Origin: Nocardioides mesophilus
Lineage (GTDB): Bacteria > Actinomycetota > Actinomycetes > Propionibacteriales > Nocardioidaceae
Assembly (NCBI RefSeq): GCF_014395785.1
Contig: NZ_CP060713.1
Location: forward strand, 1,826,501 to 1,890,500
Reading direction: 5' to 3'
Length of the DNA: 64,000 nucleotides
Below, one piece after another: positions 1 to 9,037 of the stretch (the stretch's first letter is position 1; each line of letters opens with the position of its first letter). The notes under the pieces are model-generated. The model saw only the letters and a program-made list of their open reading frames with translations, was not told the DNA's origin and ran no database searches. The position numbers and the translations under genes are program-made.

Positions 1-59
1 AGTCCGACGCCAAGATCGCCGAGGCGTCCGCGGCCATCGCCCGCCTCGTCAAGTCCTGA
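1..59 (+). CDS. csoR: C-terminal end of a probable CsoR-family copper-sensing repressor (partial)
   Basis: Only the last 18 codons are present, in the frame starting at base 3 and ending at the TGA at 57-59. The tail ends in AIARLVKS, the kind of ending seen in actinobacterial metal-sensitive (DUF156/CsoR) repressors. The next genes are CopZ and CopA, the usual partners of CsoR, which binds Cu(I) and releases the promoter of the copper export operon. The Cys and His ligands lie outside the window, so the assignment rests mainly on context. Confidence 0.5.
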   Translation, partial: SDAKIAEASAAIARLVKS

Positions 60-156
60 CCCGCCGCGCTCAGCGGCACGGCACGCGCACAACCAGACAG
101 CCAGACCACCGAAGAACCCCCACGTCCTCACCGGACCGGAACGAAGGAGCACCACC

Positions 157-363
157 ATGACCAGCACCCAGACCTACACCGTCACCGGCATGACCTGCGG
201 CCACTGCGTCAGCTCGGTCACCGAGGAGATCCAGGAGATCGACGGCGTCGAGGACGTGCAGGTCGTCCTCGAGACCGGTGCGGTCACCGTGACCAGTGCC
301 CAGCCCCTCGACGACGACGCCGTCCGCGCCGCCGTCGAGGAGGCCGGGTACGCCGTCGCGTGA
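157..363 (+). CDS. copZ: Copper chaperone CopZ (heavy-metal-associated domain)
   Basis: A 68-residue single HMA domain with the GMTCGHC metal-binding motif at about residues 11-17. The two Cys bind Cu(I) and pass it to CopA in the cytoplasm. An AAGGAG ribosome site lies just before the ATG. The stop overlaps the GTG of the next gene, so the two are translationally coupled. Length is normal for CopZ. It belongs to the copper operon with the repressor fragment upstream and CopA downstream. Confidence 0.93.
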   Translation: MTSTQTYTVTGMTCGHCVSSVTEEIQEIDGVEDVQVVLETGAVTVTSAQPLDDDAVRAAVEEAGYAVA

Positions 364-1247
364 ACACCCCGGCACGGGTCGGCGCCTTCACGCTGGCCCT
401 GTTCGCGGTGCTCGGCGCCTCGGTCGTGGCCGGCCGCGCCTGGGGGCCGACCCTCGACGCCGAGCCCACCGCCGCCCACGACATGGCCGACGCAGGCCAG
501 GCAGGACAGGAAGGACAGATGGGGCACGCGGACGACACGACCGAGCACCTCCCCGGCGGCCTGATGCGCAGCCAGGACGGCCTCACCCTCGACCTCGACC
601 CCGCGGTCGTGGCGCCGGGCGCCGCCGTACCGCTCTCCTTCACCGTCCGCGATGCCGCCGGCGACCCGGTCACCGACTTCGACGTGGTCCACGGGAAGCG
701 GCTGCACCTGATCGTGGTCCGTCGCGACCTCAGCGGCTTCCAGCACGTGCACCCGAGCCTCGACCCGGCCACCGGACGGTGGAGCACCGACCTGGCGCTC
801 ACCCCGGGCACCTGGCGCGTGGACGCCGATTTCACGGCGACCGGCCACGAGCCGCTGACGCTGGGCACCGACCTCGCGGTCCCGGGCCGGTTCACGCCGG
901 TCGCCCTGCCCGCCCCGTCGCGGGTCGCCGAGGTGGACGGCTACCAGGTGCGGCTGTCCGGGCAGCTGTCGGCCGGTACGGCGTCCGAGGTGCGGCTCAG
1001 CATCAGCCACCACGGGACGCCAGTCACCGACCTGCAGCCCTACCTCGGTTCCTACGGCCACCTGGTGGCGCTCCGCGACGGCGACCTGGCCTACCTGCAC
1101 GTGCACCCGCACGAGGGGGCGTCCGCCGGACCCGGGATCGACTTCACCGCCGAGGTGCCGAGCACCGGGCGCTACCGGCTGTTCCTGGACTTCCGCCACG
1201 ACGGGGTCGTCCGGACAGCCGCCTTCACCGTGGAGGTGGACCGATGA
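360..1247 (+). CDS. His-rich exported or membrane-anchored protein of the copper operon
   Basis: A 295-residue protein starting at a GTG that overlaps the copZ stop. Residues 7-27 form one hydrophobic segment, a signal anchor or signal peptide without a lipobox. A Met/His/Gly-rich stretch follows, then two similar beta-rich units carrying HVHP motifs (FQHVHP near residue 125, YLHVHPHEG near 245). It sits between copZ and copA and overlaps copA by four bases. The His/Met content suggests extracytoplasmic copper binding, which is inference. I do not recognise a characterised family. Confidence 0.8.
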   Translation: MNTPARVGAFTLALFAVLGASVVAGRAWGPTLDAEPTAAHDMADAGQAGQEGQMGHADDTTEHLPGGLMRSQDGLTLDLDPAVVAPGAAVPLSFTVRDAAGDPVTDFDVVHGKRLHLIVVRRDLSGFQHVHPSLDPATGRWSTDLALTPGTWRVDADFTATGHEPLTLGTDLAVPGRFTPVALPAPSRVAEVDGYQVRLSGQLSAGTASEVRLSISHHGTPVTDLQPYLGSYGHLVALRDGDLAYLHVHPHEGASAGPGIDFTAEVPSTGRYRLFLDFRHDGVVRTAAFTVEVDR

Positions 1248-3526
1248 CGAAGACCGACCAGACCCAGCCCGCTGCCGGCCCGACCCAGCAGGTCGAGCTC
1301 GCCATCACCGGGATGACCTGCGCCAGCTGCGCGAACCGCATCGAGCGCAAGCTCAACAAGCTCGACGGCGTCGTCGCGACGGTCAACTACGCGACCGAGA
1401 AGGCCCGGGTCAGCTTCCCGGCCGACCTCCCGCCCGAGCAGCTGCTGAGCACGGTCGAGCAGGCCGGCTACGCCGCCACCCTCCCCCGTCCCGAGCGCCC
1501 CGCCGGGGACGAGACCGCAGTCCCCGAGGACCCCACCGCGGCGCTGCGCCGACGGCTGGTCATCTCCGCGGTGCTGAGCCTCCCGGTGGTCGTGCTGGCG
1601 ATGGTGCCGGCCTGGCAGTTCACCTACTGGCAGTGGCTCTCCCTGACCCTGGCGGCGCCGGTGGTCGTGTGGGGAGGCTGGCCGTTCCACCGCGCGGCCT
1701 GGACGAACCTGCGGCACGGCACCTCGACGATGGACACGCTGGTCTCGCTGGGCACGCTGGCCGCGTTCGGCTGGTCGCTCTACGCGCTGTTCCTCGGCAC
1801 CGCCGGGGAGCCCGGCATGACGCACCCGTTCGAGCTCACCGTCGGACGCAGCGACGGCGCGGGCAACATCTACCTCGAGGCCGCGGCCGGCGTGACGACG
1901 TTCCTGCTCGCCGGTCGCTACGTCGAGGCCCGGTCCAAGCGGCGGGCCGGGGCCGCGCTGCGCGCCCTGCTCGAGCTCGGTGCCAAGGACGTTGCAGTGC
2001 TGCGCGACGGCCCGTCCGGCCGCTCCGAGCACCGGATCCCGGTCGAGCAGCTCAGCGTCGGCGACCTGTTCGTCGTACGCCCCGGCGAGAAGCTCGCCAC
2101 CGACGGTGTCGTCGAGGAGGGCACCTCCGCGGTCGACGAGTCGATGCTGACCGGCGAGTCGGTGCCGGTGGAGGTCGGGCCCGGTACGGCGGTGACCGGG
2201 GCGACCGTGAACGCGGGCGGTCGTCTCGTCGTCCGGGCCACCCGGGTCGGCGCGGACACCCAGCTGGCGCAGATGGCCCGCCTGGTCGAGGACGCCCAGA
2301 ACGGCAAGGCCCAGGCGCAACGGCTCGCCGACCGGATCTCGGGGATCTTCGTGCCCGTGGTGATCACGCTCGCCGTGGCCACGCTCGGCTTCTGGATCGG
2401 CTCCGGCAACGGGCTGACCGTCGCCTTCACCGCGGCCGTCGCGGTGCTGATCATCGCCTGCCCGTGCGCGCTCGGGCTGGCGACCCCGACGGCGCTGATG
2501 GTCGGGACCGGTCGCGGCGCCCAGCTCGGCATCCTGATCAAGGGCCCGGAGGTGCTCGAGAGCACCCGGCAGGTGGACACGATCCTGCTCGACAAGACCG
2601 GCACGGTCACCACCGGGCAGATGACCCTGCTCGACGTCGTCGCCGACGACGACGAGCAGGCCGACGAGGTGCTCCGGCTCGCCGGCGCCCTGGAGTCCGG
2701 CTCGGAGCACCCGATCGCCCGGGCCGTCGCCCGCGGCGCGGCCGACCGGTCGGGCGGTCTGCCGGAGGTGGAGGGCTTCGCGAACGTGGAGGGACTCGGC
2801 GTCCAGGGGGTCGTCGAGGGGCACGCGGTGCTCGTCGGGCGACCGCGGCTGCTGGCCGAGTGGTCGCAGCACCTGTCCCCGCGGCTGGCCGAGGCGATGT
2901 CGGCGGCCGAGGCCGAGGGCCGCACGGTGGTCGCGGTCGGCTGGGACGGGCGTGCGCGCGGTCTGCTGGTGGTGGCCGACGCGGTGAAGGCGACCTCCGC
3001 CGAGGCGATCACCCTGCTGCGCCGGCTGGGGCTGACGCCGGTGCTGCTCACCGGCGACCACGAGACGGTGGCGCGCTCGGTCGCCCGGCAGGTCGGGATC
3101 GCGGAGTCCGACGTGATCGCGGGGGTGCTGCCGGCGGAGAAGGTCGGGGTGGTGCGCCGGCTGCAGGCCGAGGGCCGCACGGTCGCCATGGTCGGCGACG
3201 GGGTGAACGACGCGGCCGCTCTCGCGCAGGCCGACCTGGGCCTGGCGATGGGCACCGGCACCGACGTGGCCATCGAGGCCAGCGACCTCACCCTGGTCCG
3301 CGGCGACCTGCGGGTCGTGGCCGACGGGATCCGGCTGGCCCGGCGGACGCTGGGCATCATCAAGGGCAACCTGTTCTGGGCCTTCGCCTACAACGTGGCC
3401 GCGCTGCCGCTGGCCGCTGCCGGGCTGCTGAACCCGATGCTGGCCGGCGCCGCGATGGCGTTCAGCTCGGTGTTCGTGGTGACCAACAGCCTGCGGCTGC
3501 GCGGGTTCCGCCCCGTCGCGACCTGA
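1244..3526 (+). CDS. copA: Copper-exporting P1B-type ATPase CopA
   Basis: A 760-residue ATPase that pumps Cu(I) out through the membrane. The N-terminal HMA domain has GMTCASC at about residue 24. Later motifs are TGES near 302 (actuator domain), the membrane ion-binding CPC in ACPCALG near 405, the phosphorylated Asp in DKTGT near 449, the SEHP dipeptide motif near 487 and GDGVND near 650. ATG 1244 overlaps the previous stop (ATGA), so this start is preferred over far-upstream codons in the same frame. It is the last gene before a strong terminator. Confidence 0.97.
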   Translation: MTKTDQTQPAAGPTQQVELAITGMTCASCANRIERKLNKLDGVVATVNYATEKARVSFPADLPPEQLLSTVEQAGYAATLPRPERPAGDETAVPEDPTAALRRRLVISAVLSLPVVVLAMVPAWQFTYWQWLSLTLAAPVVVWGGWPFHRAAWTNLRHGTSTMDTLVSLGTLAAFGWSLYALFLGTAGEPGMTHPFELTVGRSDGAGNIYLEAAAGVTTFLLAGRYVEARSKRRAGAALRALLELGAKDVAVLRDGPSGRSEHRIPVEQLSVGDLFVVRPGEKLATDGVVEEGTSAVDESMLTGESVPVEVGPGTAVTGATVNAGGRLVVRATRVGADTQLAQMARLVEDAQNGKAQAQRLADRISGIFVPVVITLAVATLGFWIGSGNGLTVAFTAAVAVLIIACPCALGLATPTALMVGTGRGAQLGILIKGPEVLESTRQVDTILLDKTGTVTTGQMTLLDVVADDDEQADEVLRLAGALESGSEHPIARAVARGAADRSGGLPEVEGFANVEGLGVQGVVEGHAVLVGRPRLLAEWSQHLSPRLAEAMSAAEAEGRTVVAVGWDGRARGLLVVADAVKATSAEAITLLRRLGLTPVLLTGDHETVARSVARQVGIAESDVIAGVLPAEKVGVVRRLQAEGRTVAMVGDGVNDAAALAQADLGLAMGTGTDVAIEASDLTLVRGDLRVVADGIRLARRTLGIIKGNLFWAFAYNVAALPLAAAGLLNPMLAGAAMAFSSVFVVTNSLRLRGFRPVAT

Positions 3527-3547
3527 GCACCCGGCCCGACACGACCG

Positions 3548-3589
3548 AGCCGCGGTCCGGGCAGCACCCCCGCTGCCCGGACCGCGGCT
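3548..3589 (+). terminator. Intrinsic terminator of the copper operon
   Basis: A perfect 18-bp inverted repeat (3548-3565 with 3572-3589) with a 6-base loop, followed by a T-rich tail (3589-3600). It lies 20 bases after the copA stop. Confidence 0.9.
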
Positions 3590-3620
3590 TGTCTGTTCCT
3601 CTACGTGCCCTCCGGGGGTC

Positions 3621-3650
3621 TTGACCAGAAACCTACACAGCATGTAGAAG
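3621..3650 (+). promoter_or_regulatory. Candidate promoter with overlapping dyad operator
   Basis: TTGACC at 3621-3626 could be a -35 and TAGAAG at 3645-3650 a -10 (18-base spacing). The -10 overlaps an inverted repeat CTACA-N5-TGTAG at 3633-3647, a shape that resembles BlaI/CopY-type operators. It lies 44 bases upstream of the small exported protein at 3691. No matching regulator gene is visible nearby. Confidence 0.45.
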
Positions 3651-3690
3651 TTGTTGTGTACTTTTCCGTTCGAGCTCCCGGAGGAACCAC

Positions 3691-4008
3691 ATGCGCCTCA
3701 CCGCGACCGCAGCCGCCGCCACCCTGCTCGCCGCCACGGCCGTCGTACTCCCGGCGACCGCGGCCCACGCCGCCGACAGCTTGCCCGACACCGCCTGCAT
3801 GCAGGCCGGCATCGCGGCCCTGAAGGAGGCCGGGCTGTTCAGCACCGTCGCCCGCGACGGTCTGCCGATCGCCACCGCCGTCGGCGTCGGGGTGACGCCG
3901 CGGGCGGGCACCAACGTGGCCGCGTTGCCGGACCCGCTGCCGCTCTCGGTGGTGCTCGCCGACCACCGGGCCGGAGCGGGCAGCCTGTTCGACTACCCCT
4001 GGTGCTGA
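3691..4008 (+). CDS. Small exported protein of unknown function
   Basis: A 105-residue protein with a GGAGGA ribosome site 6 bases before the ATG. It has a clear Sec signal peptide: Arg at residue 2, an Ala/Leu/Val core to about residue 24 and a likely cut after AHA. The mature part of about 78 residues has two Cys (in TACMQAG and at the very C-terminal PWC), possibly a disulfide. I do not recognise a family. It has its own promoter candidate and is separated from copA by a terminator. Confidence 0.75.
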   Translation: MRLTATAAAATLLAATAVVLPATAAHAADSLPDTACMQAGIAALKEAGLFSTVARDGLPIATAVGVGVTPRAGTNVAALPDPLPLSVVLADHRAGAGSLFDYPWC

Positions 4009-4012
4009 GCGG

Positions 4013-4070
4013 ACGCTGAGCCCGGTGCGGTCCTGTCGAGGCCGCACCCTTGCCGCGCCGGGCTCAGCGT
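4013..4070 (+). terminator. Long inverted repeat, probable terminator
   Basis: 13 bases (4013-4025) match the reverse complement of 4058-4070 perfectly. A second hairpin (GTGCGG...CCGCAC) is nested inside. It begins 5 bases after the stop of the small exported protein. There is no T-run, as is common for GC-rich actinobacterial terminators. Confidence 0.65.
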
Positions 4071-4083
4071 CTCCCCCTGGCCG

Positions 4084-4126
4084 AGGACCTGCCGACCACG
4101 CCCTTCCCTTCCGGTCGGCAGGTCCT
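4084..4126 (+). terminator. Second tandem inverted repeat, probable terminator
   Basis: A perfect 14-bp stem (4084-4097 with 4113-4126) with a 15-base pyrimidine-rich loop, directly after the first inverted repeat. Together the two would isolate the small exported protein from the membrane protein that starts at 4189. Confidence 0.6.
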
Positions 4127-4188
4127 TGCGCGTCCGGGCCCGGGAACCCGGTTGCCTCGCGACCTGCACCGGCGCGAGGCTGACCCTC

Positions 4189-4797
4189 ATGACCCTGCGC
4201 CCGACCAGCCGCACGCCCGTCGCAGCGGTGGTCCAGCTGGTGCTGGGCTGCCTCGTGCTCGGCCTCGGGGTGACGCTCCTGCTCGAGGCCGCGCTGGGCT
4301 CCGACGGCTACTCGACGCTCGTCAACGGCCTGACGCTGAGCAGCGGGCAGCCGTTCTGGGTGCTGAACGCCGTCGTCGGCGTGCTGCTGATCGCGATGGC
4401 GTGGGTGCGCGGGACCGTGCCGGGGCTGGGCACGCTCGTGCAGCCGCTCCTCGTCGGCTTCTCGGTGACCGCGGCGATGGCGGCGATCCCGGACACGTCC
4501 TCCCTGGGCGCGCGGGTGGTCGAGCTCCTCCTCGCGTTCGCGCTGCTGCCGCTCGGCGTGGCGGCGTACCTCTCGAGCGACACCGGCGCCGGGCCGGCCG
4601 AGGCGGCGGCGCTGGCGTGGGACCCGCCGATGCCGTTCCGGTGGAGCTACAGCCTGGTGCAGGGCGGCGGCGCGCTGGTCGGTTGGCTGCTCGGCGCCGC
4701 GGTCGGCCCGGGCACGCTGCTGGTGATCTTCCTGCTCGGGCCCGCCGTGGACCTGCTCGGTCGCCGGGTGCCGCTGCTGCGGCTGGCCCCGCGCTGA
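4189..4797 (+). CDS. YczE/YitT-like integral membrane protein
   Basis: A 202-residue protein with about five hydrophobic segments (near residues 12-34, 58-78, 82-103, 110-130 and 160-190 from the ATG). The GLGVTLLLEAALGSDGYSTL stretch resembles YczE/YitT membrane proteins, whose function is not settled. I chose ATG 4189 because a GAGG lies 9 bases before it; a TTG at 4126 in the same frame falls inside the preceding hairpin. No functional partner is obvious. Confidence 0.75.
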   Translation: MTLRPTSRTPVAAVVQLVLGCLVLGLGVTLLLEAALGSDGYSTLVNGLTLSSGQPFWVLNAVVGVLLIAMAWVRGTVPGLGTLVQPLLVGFSVTAAMAAIPDTSSLGARVVELLLAFALLPLGVAAYLSSDTGAGPAEAAALAWDPPMPFRWSYSLVQGGGALVGWLLGAAVGPGTLLVIFLLGPAVDLLGRRVPLLRLAPR

Positions 4798-4861
4798 GCG
4801 CCGGTCAGGCGTCGAAGGTCGCGAGCCCGATCAGCCAGAGCTACCACCCGAGCCGCGCCCA

Positions 4862-4895
4862 CTCACCGGCTCACCGCGCTCACCGGCTCACCGCG
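4862..4895. repeat. Two perfect 17-bp tandem repeats over the end of the DabB-DabA gene
   Basis: The 17-base unit CTCACCGGCTCACCGCG occurs at 4862-4878 and again at 4879-4895. The second copy contains the stop codon of the reverse-strand gene (4888-4890), so copy-number change would alter its last residues or 3' flank. Confidence 0.7.
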
Positions 4896-7800
4896 GGCCG
4901 ACGGCATCGGCGAACGGGTCCGCCGACGGGTCGGTCCAGGGCGACGCGAGCGGCGGGCTCCACGGCGTCGTCCGCAGGTCCGTCGTGACCAGGTGCACCC
5001 GCCGATCGGCCCCGTCGTCCGGCGACAGGCAGGCCAGGTGCAGCCACTCGCCGCAGACCAGCCGCTGGAGCACGGTCGAGCGACGGACGACCGCGAGCAC
5101 GGCCTCCGGCGCGGCGGCCACCACCACGAGCTGCCGCACCGGCTCGTGCGCCCCTGGCGGCGGGACCTCCGCAGGGTCGGCGGCGAACAGCGCCTGCCAC
5201 GGCAGGCCGAGGCGCAGGTCGCCGTGCGCCCCGGTGAGCACGCCGACGTCGCCGACGACGTTGTGGGTGGTCTTGTCCCCCGCCCCGAGCACGTCGGGCG
5301 CCACCGTCGAGAAGTAGTACTGCGCGTTGATCCACTGCCCGACCACGGCCGGGGCGTTCAGCAGCGACTCGAGCACCGCGCGGTCGGGGTCCTGCCGCTC
5401 GTCGTAGGAGTGCAGGAACACCCGGCCGTCGAGGTCGAGGTCCGCGGAGAGCCGCCGCGGGCCGATCAGCATGGCCGCGTTGCCGGCCAGGCCCCACTCG
5501 GGCGTGGGCTCGGACCAGTCGCTCGCCCGTCGTGCCGCCACGGTGCGCGCGTCGCCCCGTCGGCCCGGGCCGCGCCGACGCCCCCGCACCTGGTCCGGGA
5601 GCGTCCGCAGCCGCTCCTCGCAGGTCGCCGCAGCGGCGAGCCGCGCGTCCCGCTCCAGCGCCTCGAGCTGCGCGGCGTGGGTGAGCCGGGCCTGCGCGAG
5701 CGGGTCGACCGTCAGGGCGTCCGTCGTGGTCTCGTGGACCGCGGCGACGGCCACGGTGTCGGCAGGCAGCGTGATGCCCCGCGCGGCGAGACGACGCCGT
5801 ACCTCGGGGTCGTTGAGCGCGTCGACCACGACCACGGCGTTCACCTCGCCGCCGTTGCCGCCGCAGGCGCCGCAGTCGTAGGCCGAGGCGTAGGCGTTGT
5901 TCTCCATCGCCGCGACGTGGCCGCAGACCACCAGCAGCGGCGCGAAGCCGTCGACGAGACCGATCGCGCGCAGCAGGCCCTCGGCGAGGTCGGCCCGCTC
6001 CTCCTGCGTCATGGCGACGTGCAGCCGGGGGGACGGCGCCGGCTGCCGGCCGAGGGCCCGCCGGGTCCAGGACCGGTCGACCGACCGCCAGCGGGAGGGC
6101 AGCACCGTGGCGGCCAGCGCAGCGGCCGCCGCCGGCAGCCCGCCTGCCTCCGCCAGCACCAGCGGCACCGCCGGCGCGCTCCCGAGCGACGTGCTCGCCC
6201 GGTGCACCCGGGACCGGAGCCGCACGGGACCGTCCTGCGCCGCGGCGGCCTCGTGCGTCGGCACCACCAGCGCCGGGCACTGGTCGAACGACCCGCCGTC
6301 GGCGTCGTGGTAGCGGACCGCGGCGCCGAAGAAGCCCGCCGCGCCGAAGGTCTCGTAGTCACCCTGCCGCTCCAGCGCCCGACGCAGCCGCTCGGAGCGT
6401 ACGTCGATGCAGAGCACCAGCTGGGCGCTCGGCCGGGCCGCCGGGGCCTCCGCCTCCGGCCGGTGGCCGTCCGCCTGCCGCTGCAGCCGGGCGAGGAGGT
6501 CGTCGTGGACGCCGCGCTCGTAGGCGAGCTGCCACACGCTCGCGAGCCGCCGGCCGGCGAAGAGCGTCCGCTCGGGCTGCGGACGCTGCTGCGCCTCCAG
6601 GTCGACCGGGCGTGCCGCCACGGCTCCGGTGAACAGCACGTCGAGCGCCACCCGCAGCGCCACCAGCTCCAGCAGCGGGGTGAGCTCGCCGGTCCGTCGC
6701 ACCCGCCACTGGGCGTGCGCCGCCCAGCCGGGGGCGGCGGCCAGGGTCCGGCAGACGTAGCCGACCAGGCCCTGCCGCGACACCCCGGCCCGGTCCAGCA
6801 GCACCGCCAGCGCCGCGGCGGGGTCCTCGGGCAGGTCCCGGACGAGCCGGCTGAGGCCGCGCACCCGGACCTGCCGCTCGTAGCCGGTCTGCACCGCAGC
6901 CGCCCGCCAGAGCCGCCACGGCCCGACGGCGTCATCGTGGGCGCGGGACCAGGCCCGCTGGGTCCACAACGCCGCGTGGTCGTCGACCAGTCCCGCGAGC
7001 CGGGCGGTCCCCCGGTCGTCGCCGGCGGCCTCGCAGAAGCGGAGCGTCGCCGCCCGCTTCCCGGCCGTGCCGGCAGCCGGGGAGGCACCTGGGGCGGCGG
7101 ACCCGGCAGCGGCCTCCGCGGCCGACGCCTCGAGGAACTGCTCCACCGACAGGTCCACGTCGAGGGCGGTGCGGCCCGCGGTGCCGCCGGTCAGGTCGGC
7201 GACCACCACCGCGAGGTCGCCGCGGCTGATCCGGCCAGTGGCGTGCAGCCAGTGGTAGGTCCCCAGCGGCAGGTTCCCCGCAGCGCCGTGCACGCGCTCG
7301 ACCACCTGCACCGCGTCGTCGAAGGGCATCGTCTCCAGGTTCGCGAGCGGGTTGGCCGCCACCATCTCCCGCAGCGGCCACTGCGGCGAGACGAGGGTCC
7401 CGGCGGTGCGCACCAGCGCGGCCACCGGCTCCGGCCCGAGCGCGCCGCCACCGGATCGCCGGTCCCCGGCAGCGCGAGCGGTCGGCCAGCCGGCACGCCC
7501 GCCGACCCGCGCGTGCCACGGTGGCAGCGCGGAGCCGCCCAGCCGGACCGCGAGGGCCGACGTCGAGGTCGGCCCCACCCGCCGTACCCCGAGCAGCAGC
7601 AGCGCGCCCGCGGTGACGATCCCGGCGACCAGCGCGACGGCGAGGACGCCGTCCCAGACCGGCACCGGTGGGAACGGGTCGGACAGCAGACTCTCCCAGC
7701 CCAGCAGGAGCCAGCCGTACGCCGCGGCGCCCAGTCCCGCCAGGACGGCGACACCGGTCCGCGGACCGGCCGGCCCCCGGTCGCGTCCGGCCGCCCGACC

Positions 7801-8949
7801 GGCGACCGCCGCCGCGGACACGGCCAGCAGGAACGGCAGCACGGCGGGCGCCCCGAGCAGCTCCACCTGGTGCACCGCGGCCGGGGCGGCGCCCAGCACC
7901 GCGACGAGGGCCGCGAGCGTGGCCCAGGGCAGGCCGTCGCCGCGGACCCGGGGAACCGCAGCGCCCTGTGGGGCCGGCCGCCTCCGGCTGCGGGTGACCT
8001 CGCCGCCGGCGCGGAGGAACAGCCAGGCCTTGTAGCAGCCATGACCCACGAGGTGCAGCAGCGCTGCGGCCGGCAGGCCGAGGCCGAGCTGCACCGCCAT
8101 CCAGCCCATCTGGGCCGTCGTCGAGCAGGCCAACCTGCCCTTCACGTCGGTGCGCACCTGCGCGGCCAGGGTCCCCAGCGCCACCGAGGCCACCCCCGCC
8201 ACGACCAGGAGCAGCAGCGCCGCCGGAGCGGCTGCCAGGACCGGCCAGGCGAGCAGCGGGAGGATGCCGGCCCCGTTGACCACGCCGGCGTGCAGCAGGG
8301 CGGAGACCGGCGAGGGCGCCTCCGCGGTCTCCGGGAGCCATCGGTGGAACGGCACCAGGGCGGAGCGCACCAGCCCGGCCGCCACCAGGCACAGCGCCAC
8401 CGCGGTCGCGGCCCCCGCGCCCGACGCCGCCGAGAGGCCGTCCGCGCCCAGGGCCGCCAGCTCCGCGCGGTCCACGGTCGGCAGCGCCAGGAGCGCGACC
8501 AGGACGCCCAGCCAGAGAAGGGCGTCGCCGACGAGCAGCTGCCGGCGGGTGTGAGCAGCTGCGCGGCGGGCACCCGGCGTACCGGCGTGGCCCACCAGCG
8601 CGGCGATCGCCAGTCCGCTCGCGGTCCAGCCGAGCGCCACCACCGGCAGACTGGCACCGGTCACCATCAGGCCCAGCGCCGCGAGGGCGCCCCCGGCGAG
8701 CAGCCCGAACCGCCCCAGCCGGCGCTGGCCACGCAGGTTGGTCACGGCGTAGGTGGTGACCAGCCAGCCGAGGAGGCCGACCAGGGTCAGCAGCACCGCG
8801 CTCACCCGGTCCACGTGCAGACCCCAGGCGACGCCGCCCGCCGACACCGTCCAGGTCAGCGACCCGTCCGTCGTGAGGGCCGCGGCCACGCCCGCTGACC
8901 CGATGACCGCCGAGAGCCGGCGTGCCCACTGAAGCGTTGACATGGGCAT
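4888..8949 (-). CDS. Fused DabB-DabA predicted inorganic carbon transporter (NuoL-like plus DUF2309)
   Basis: A 1353-residue single chain. Residues 1 to about 460 are a multi-span NuoL/MrpA-like antiporter module (PVSALLHAG near 225, HGCYKAWLFL near 305). From about residue 500 onward is DUF2309/DabA. It keeps the four expected zinc-site residues of DabA: Cys and Asp in CIDVRSE near 848, His in CGHV near 1009 and Cys in DCGACGG near 1025. In characterised systems DabA and DabB (MpsB/MpsA) are separate proteins that form a complex for cation-coupled CO2/bicarbonate accumulation. Start chosen at ATG 8949; an in-frame ATG at 8943 and an upstream start at 9021 are alternatives. The upstream one would run into the divergent control region. 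The winged-helix gene at 9038 is divergent. Confidence 0.9.
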   Translation of the reverse strand: MPMSTLQWARRLSAVIGSAGVAAALTTDGSLTWTVSAGGVAWGLHVDRVSAVLLTLVGLLGWLVTTYAVTNLRGQRRLGRFGLLAGGALAALGLMVTGASLPVVALGWTASGLAIAALVGHAGTPGARRAAAHTRRQLLVGDALLWLGVLVALLALPTVDRAELAALGADGLSAASGAGAATAVALCLVAAGLVRSALVPFHRWLPETAEAPSPVSALLHAGVVNGAGILPLLAWPVLAAAPAALLLLVVAGVASVALGTLAAQVRTDVKGRLACSTTAQMGWMAVQLGLGLPAAALLHLVGHGCYKAWLFLRAGGEVTRSRRRPAPQGAAVPRVRGDGLPWATLAALVAVLGAAPAAVHQVELLGAPAVLPFLLAVSAAAVAGRAAGRDRGPAGPRTGVAVLAGLGAAAYGWLLLGWESLLSDPFPPVPVWDGVLAVALVAGIVTAGALLLLGVRRVGPTSTSALAVRLGGSALPPWHARVGGRAGWPTARAAGDRRSGGGALGPEPVAALVRTAGTLVSPQWPLREMVAANPLANLETMPFDDAVQVVERVHGAAGNLPLGTYHWLHATGRISRGDLAVVVADLTGGTAGRTALDVDLSVEQFLEASAAEAAAGSAAPGASPAAGTAGKRAATLRFCEAAGDDRGTARLAGLVDDHAALWTQRAWSRAHDDAVGPWRLWRAAAVQTGYERQVRVRGLSRLVRDLPEDPAAALAVLLDRAGVSRQGLVGYVCRTLAAAPGWAAHAQWRVRRTGELTPLLELVALRVALDVLFTGAVAARPVDLEAQQRPQPERTLFAGRRLASVWQLAYERGVHDDLLARLQRQADGHRPEAEAPAARPSAQLVLCIDVRSERLRRALERQGDYETFGAAGFFGAAVRYHDADGGSFDQCPALVVPTHEAAAAQDGPVRLRSRVHRASTSLGSAPAVPLVLAEAGGLPAAAAALAATVLPSRWRSVDRSWTRRALGRQPAPSPRLHVAMTQEERADLAEGLLRAIGLVDGFAPLLVVCGHVAAMENNAYASAYDCGACGGNGGEVNAVVVVDALNDPEVRRRLAARGITLPADTVAVAAVHETTTDALTVDPLAQARLTHAAQLEALERDARLAAAATCEERLRTLPDQVRGRRRGPGRRGDARTVAARRASDWSEPTPEWGLAGNAAMLIGPRRLSADLDLDGRVFLHSYDERQDPDRAVLESLLNAPAVVGQWINAQYYFSTVAPDVLGAGDKTTHNVVGDVGVLTGAHGDLRLGLPWQALFAADPAEVPPPGAHEPVRQLVVVAAAPEAVLAVVRRSTVLQRLVCGEWLHLACLSPDDGADRRVHLVTTDLRTTPWSPPLASPWTDPSADPFADAVGPR

Positions 8950-8984
8950 GACAATACCTGAGATTTTTTGCCGGTAATTAGATA

Positions 8985-9009
8985 CGTCTCTCGTGATGAG
9001 ACGCTCATC
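8985..9009. promoter_or_regulatory. Overlapping dyads between the DabB-DabA fusion gene and the winged-helix regulator
   Basis: CGTCTC-N7-GAGACG (8985-9003) and GATGAG-ACG-CTCATC (8995-9009) are perfect inverted repeats sharing bases. They sit in the 88-bp divergent intergenic region, which also has a rare T6 run and AT-rich stretch (8962-8984) likely to hold the promoter of the reverse-strand gene. They are likely operators for the adjacent regulator, by position only. Confidence 0.5.
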
Positions 9010-9025
9010 CGGCTGACCCACCGGC

Positions 9026-9031
9026 TACGGT
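9026..9031 (+). promoter_or_regulatory. Leaderless-type -10 element
   Basis: TACGGT ends 6 bases before GTG 9038, with no Shine-Dalgarno sequence between. The same spacing is seen at 46721, 51293 and 52125. Confidence 0.5.
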
Positions 9032-9037
9032 GGCGCC

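Noticed and set aside
4993-8898. A 1301-codon open frame on the forward strand opposite the DabB-DabA fusion gene
   Set aside because: It is a by-product of GC-rich codon use on the other strand; its translation is Arg/Gly/Pro/His-rich low complexity without motifs. The reverse-strand frame carries conserved motifs throughout.
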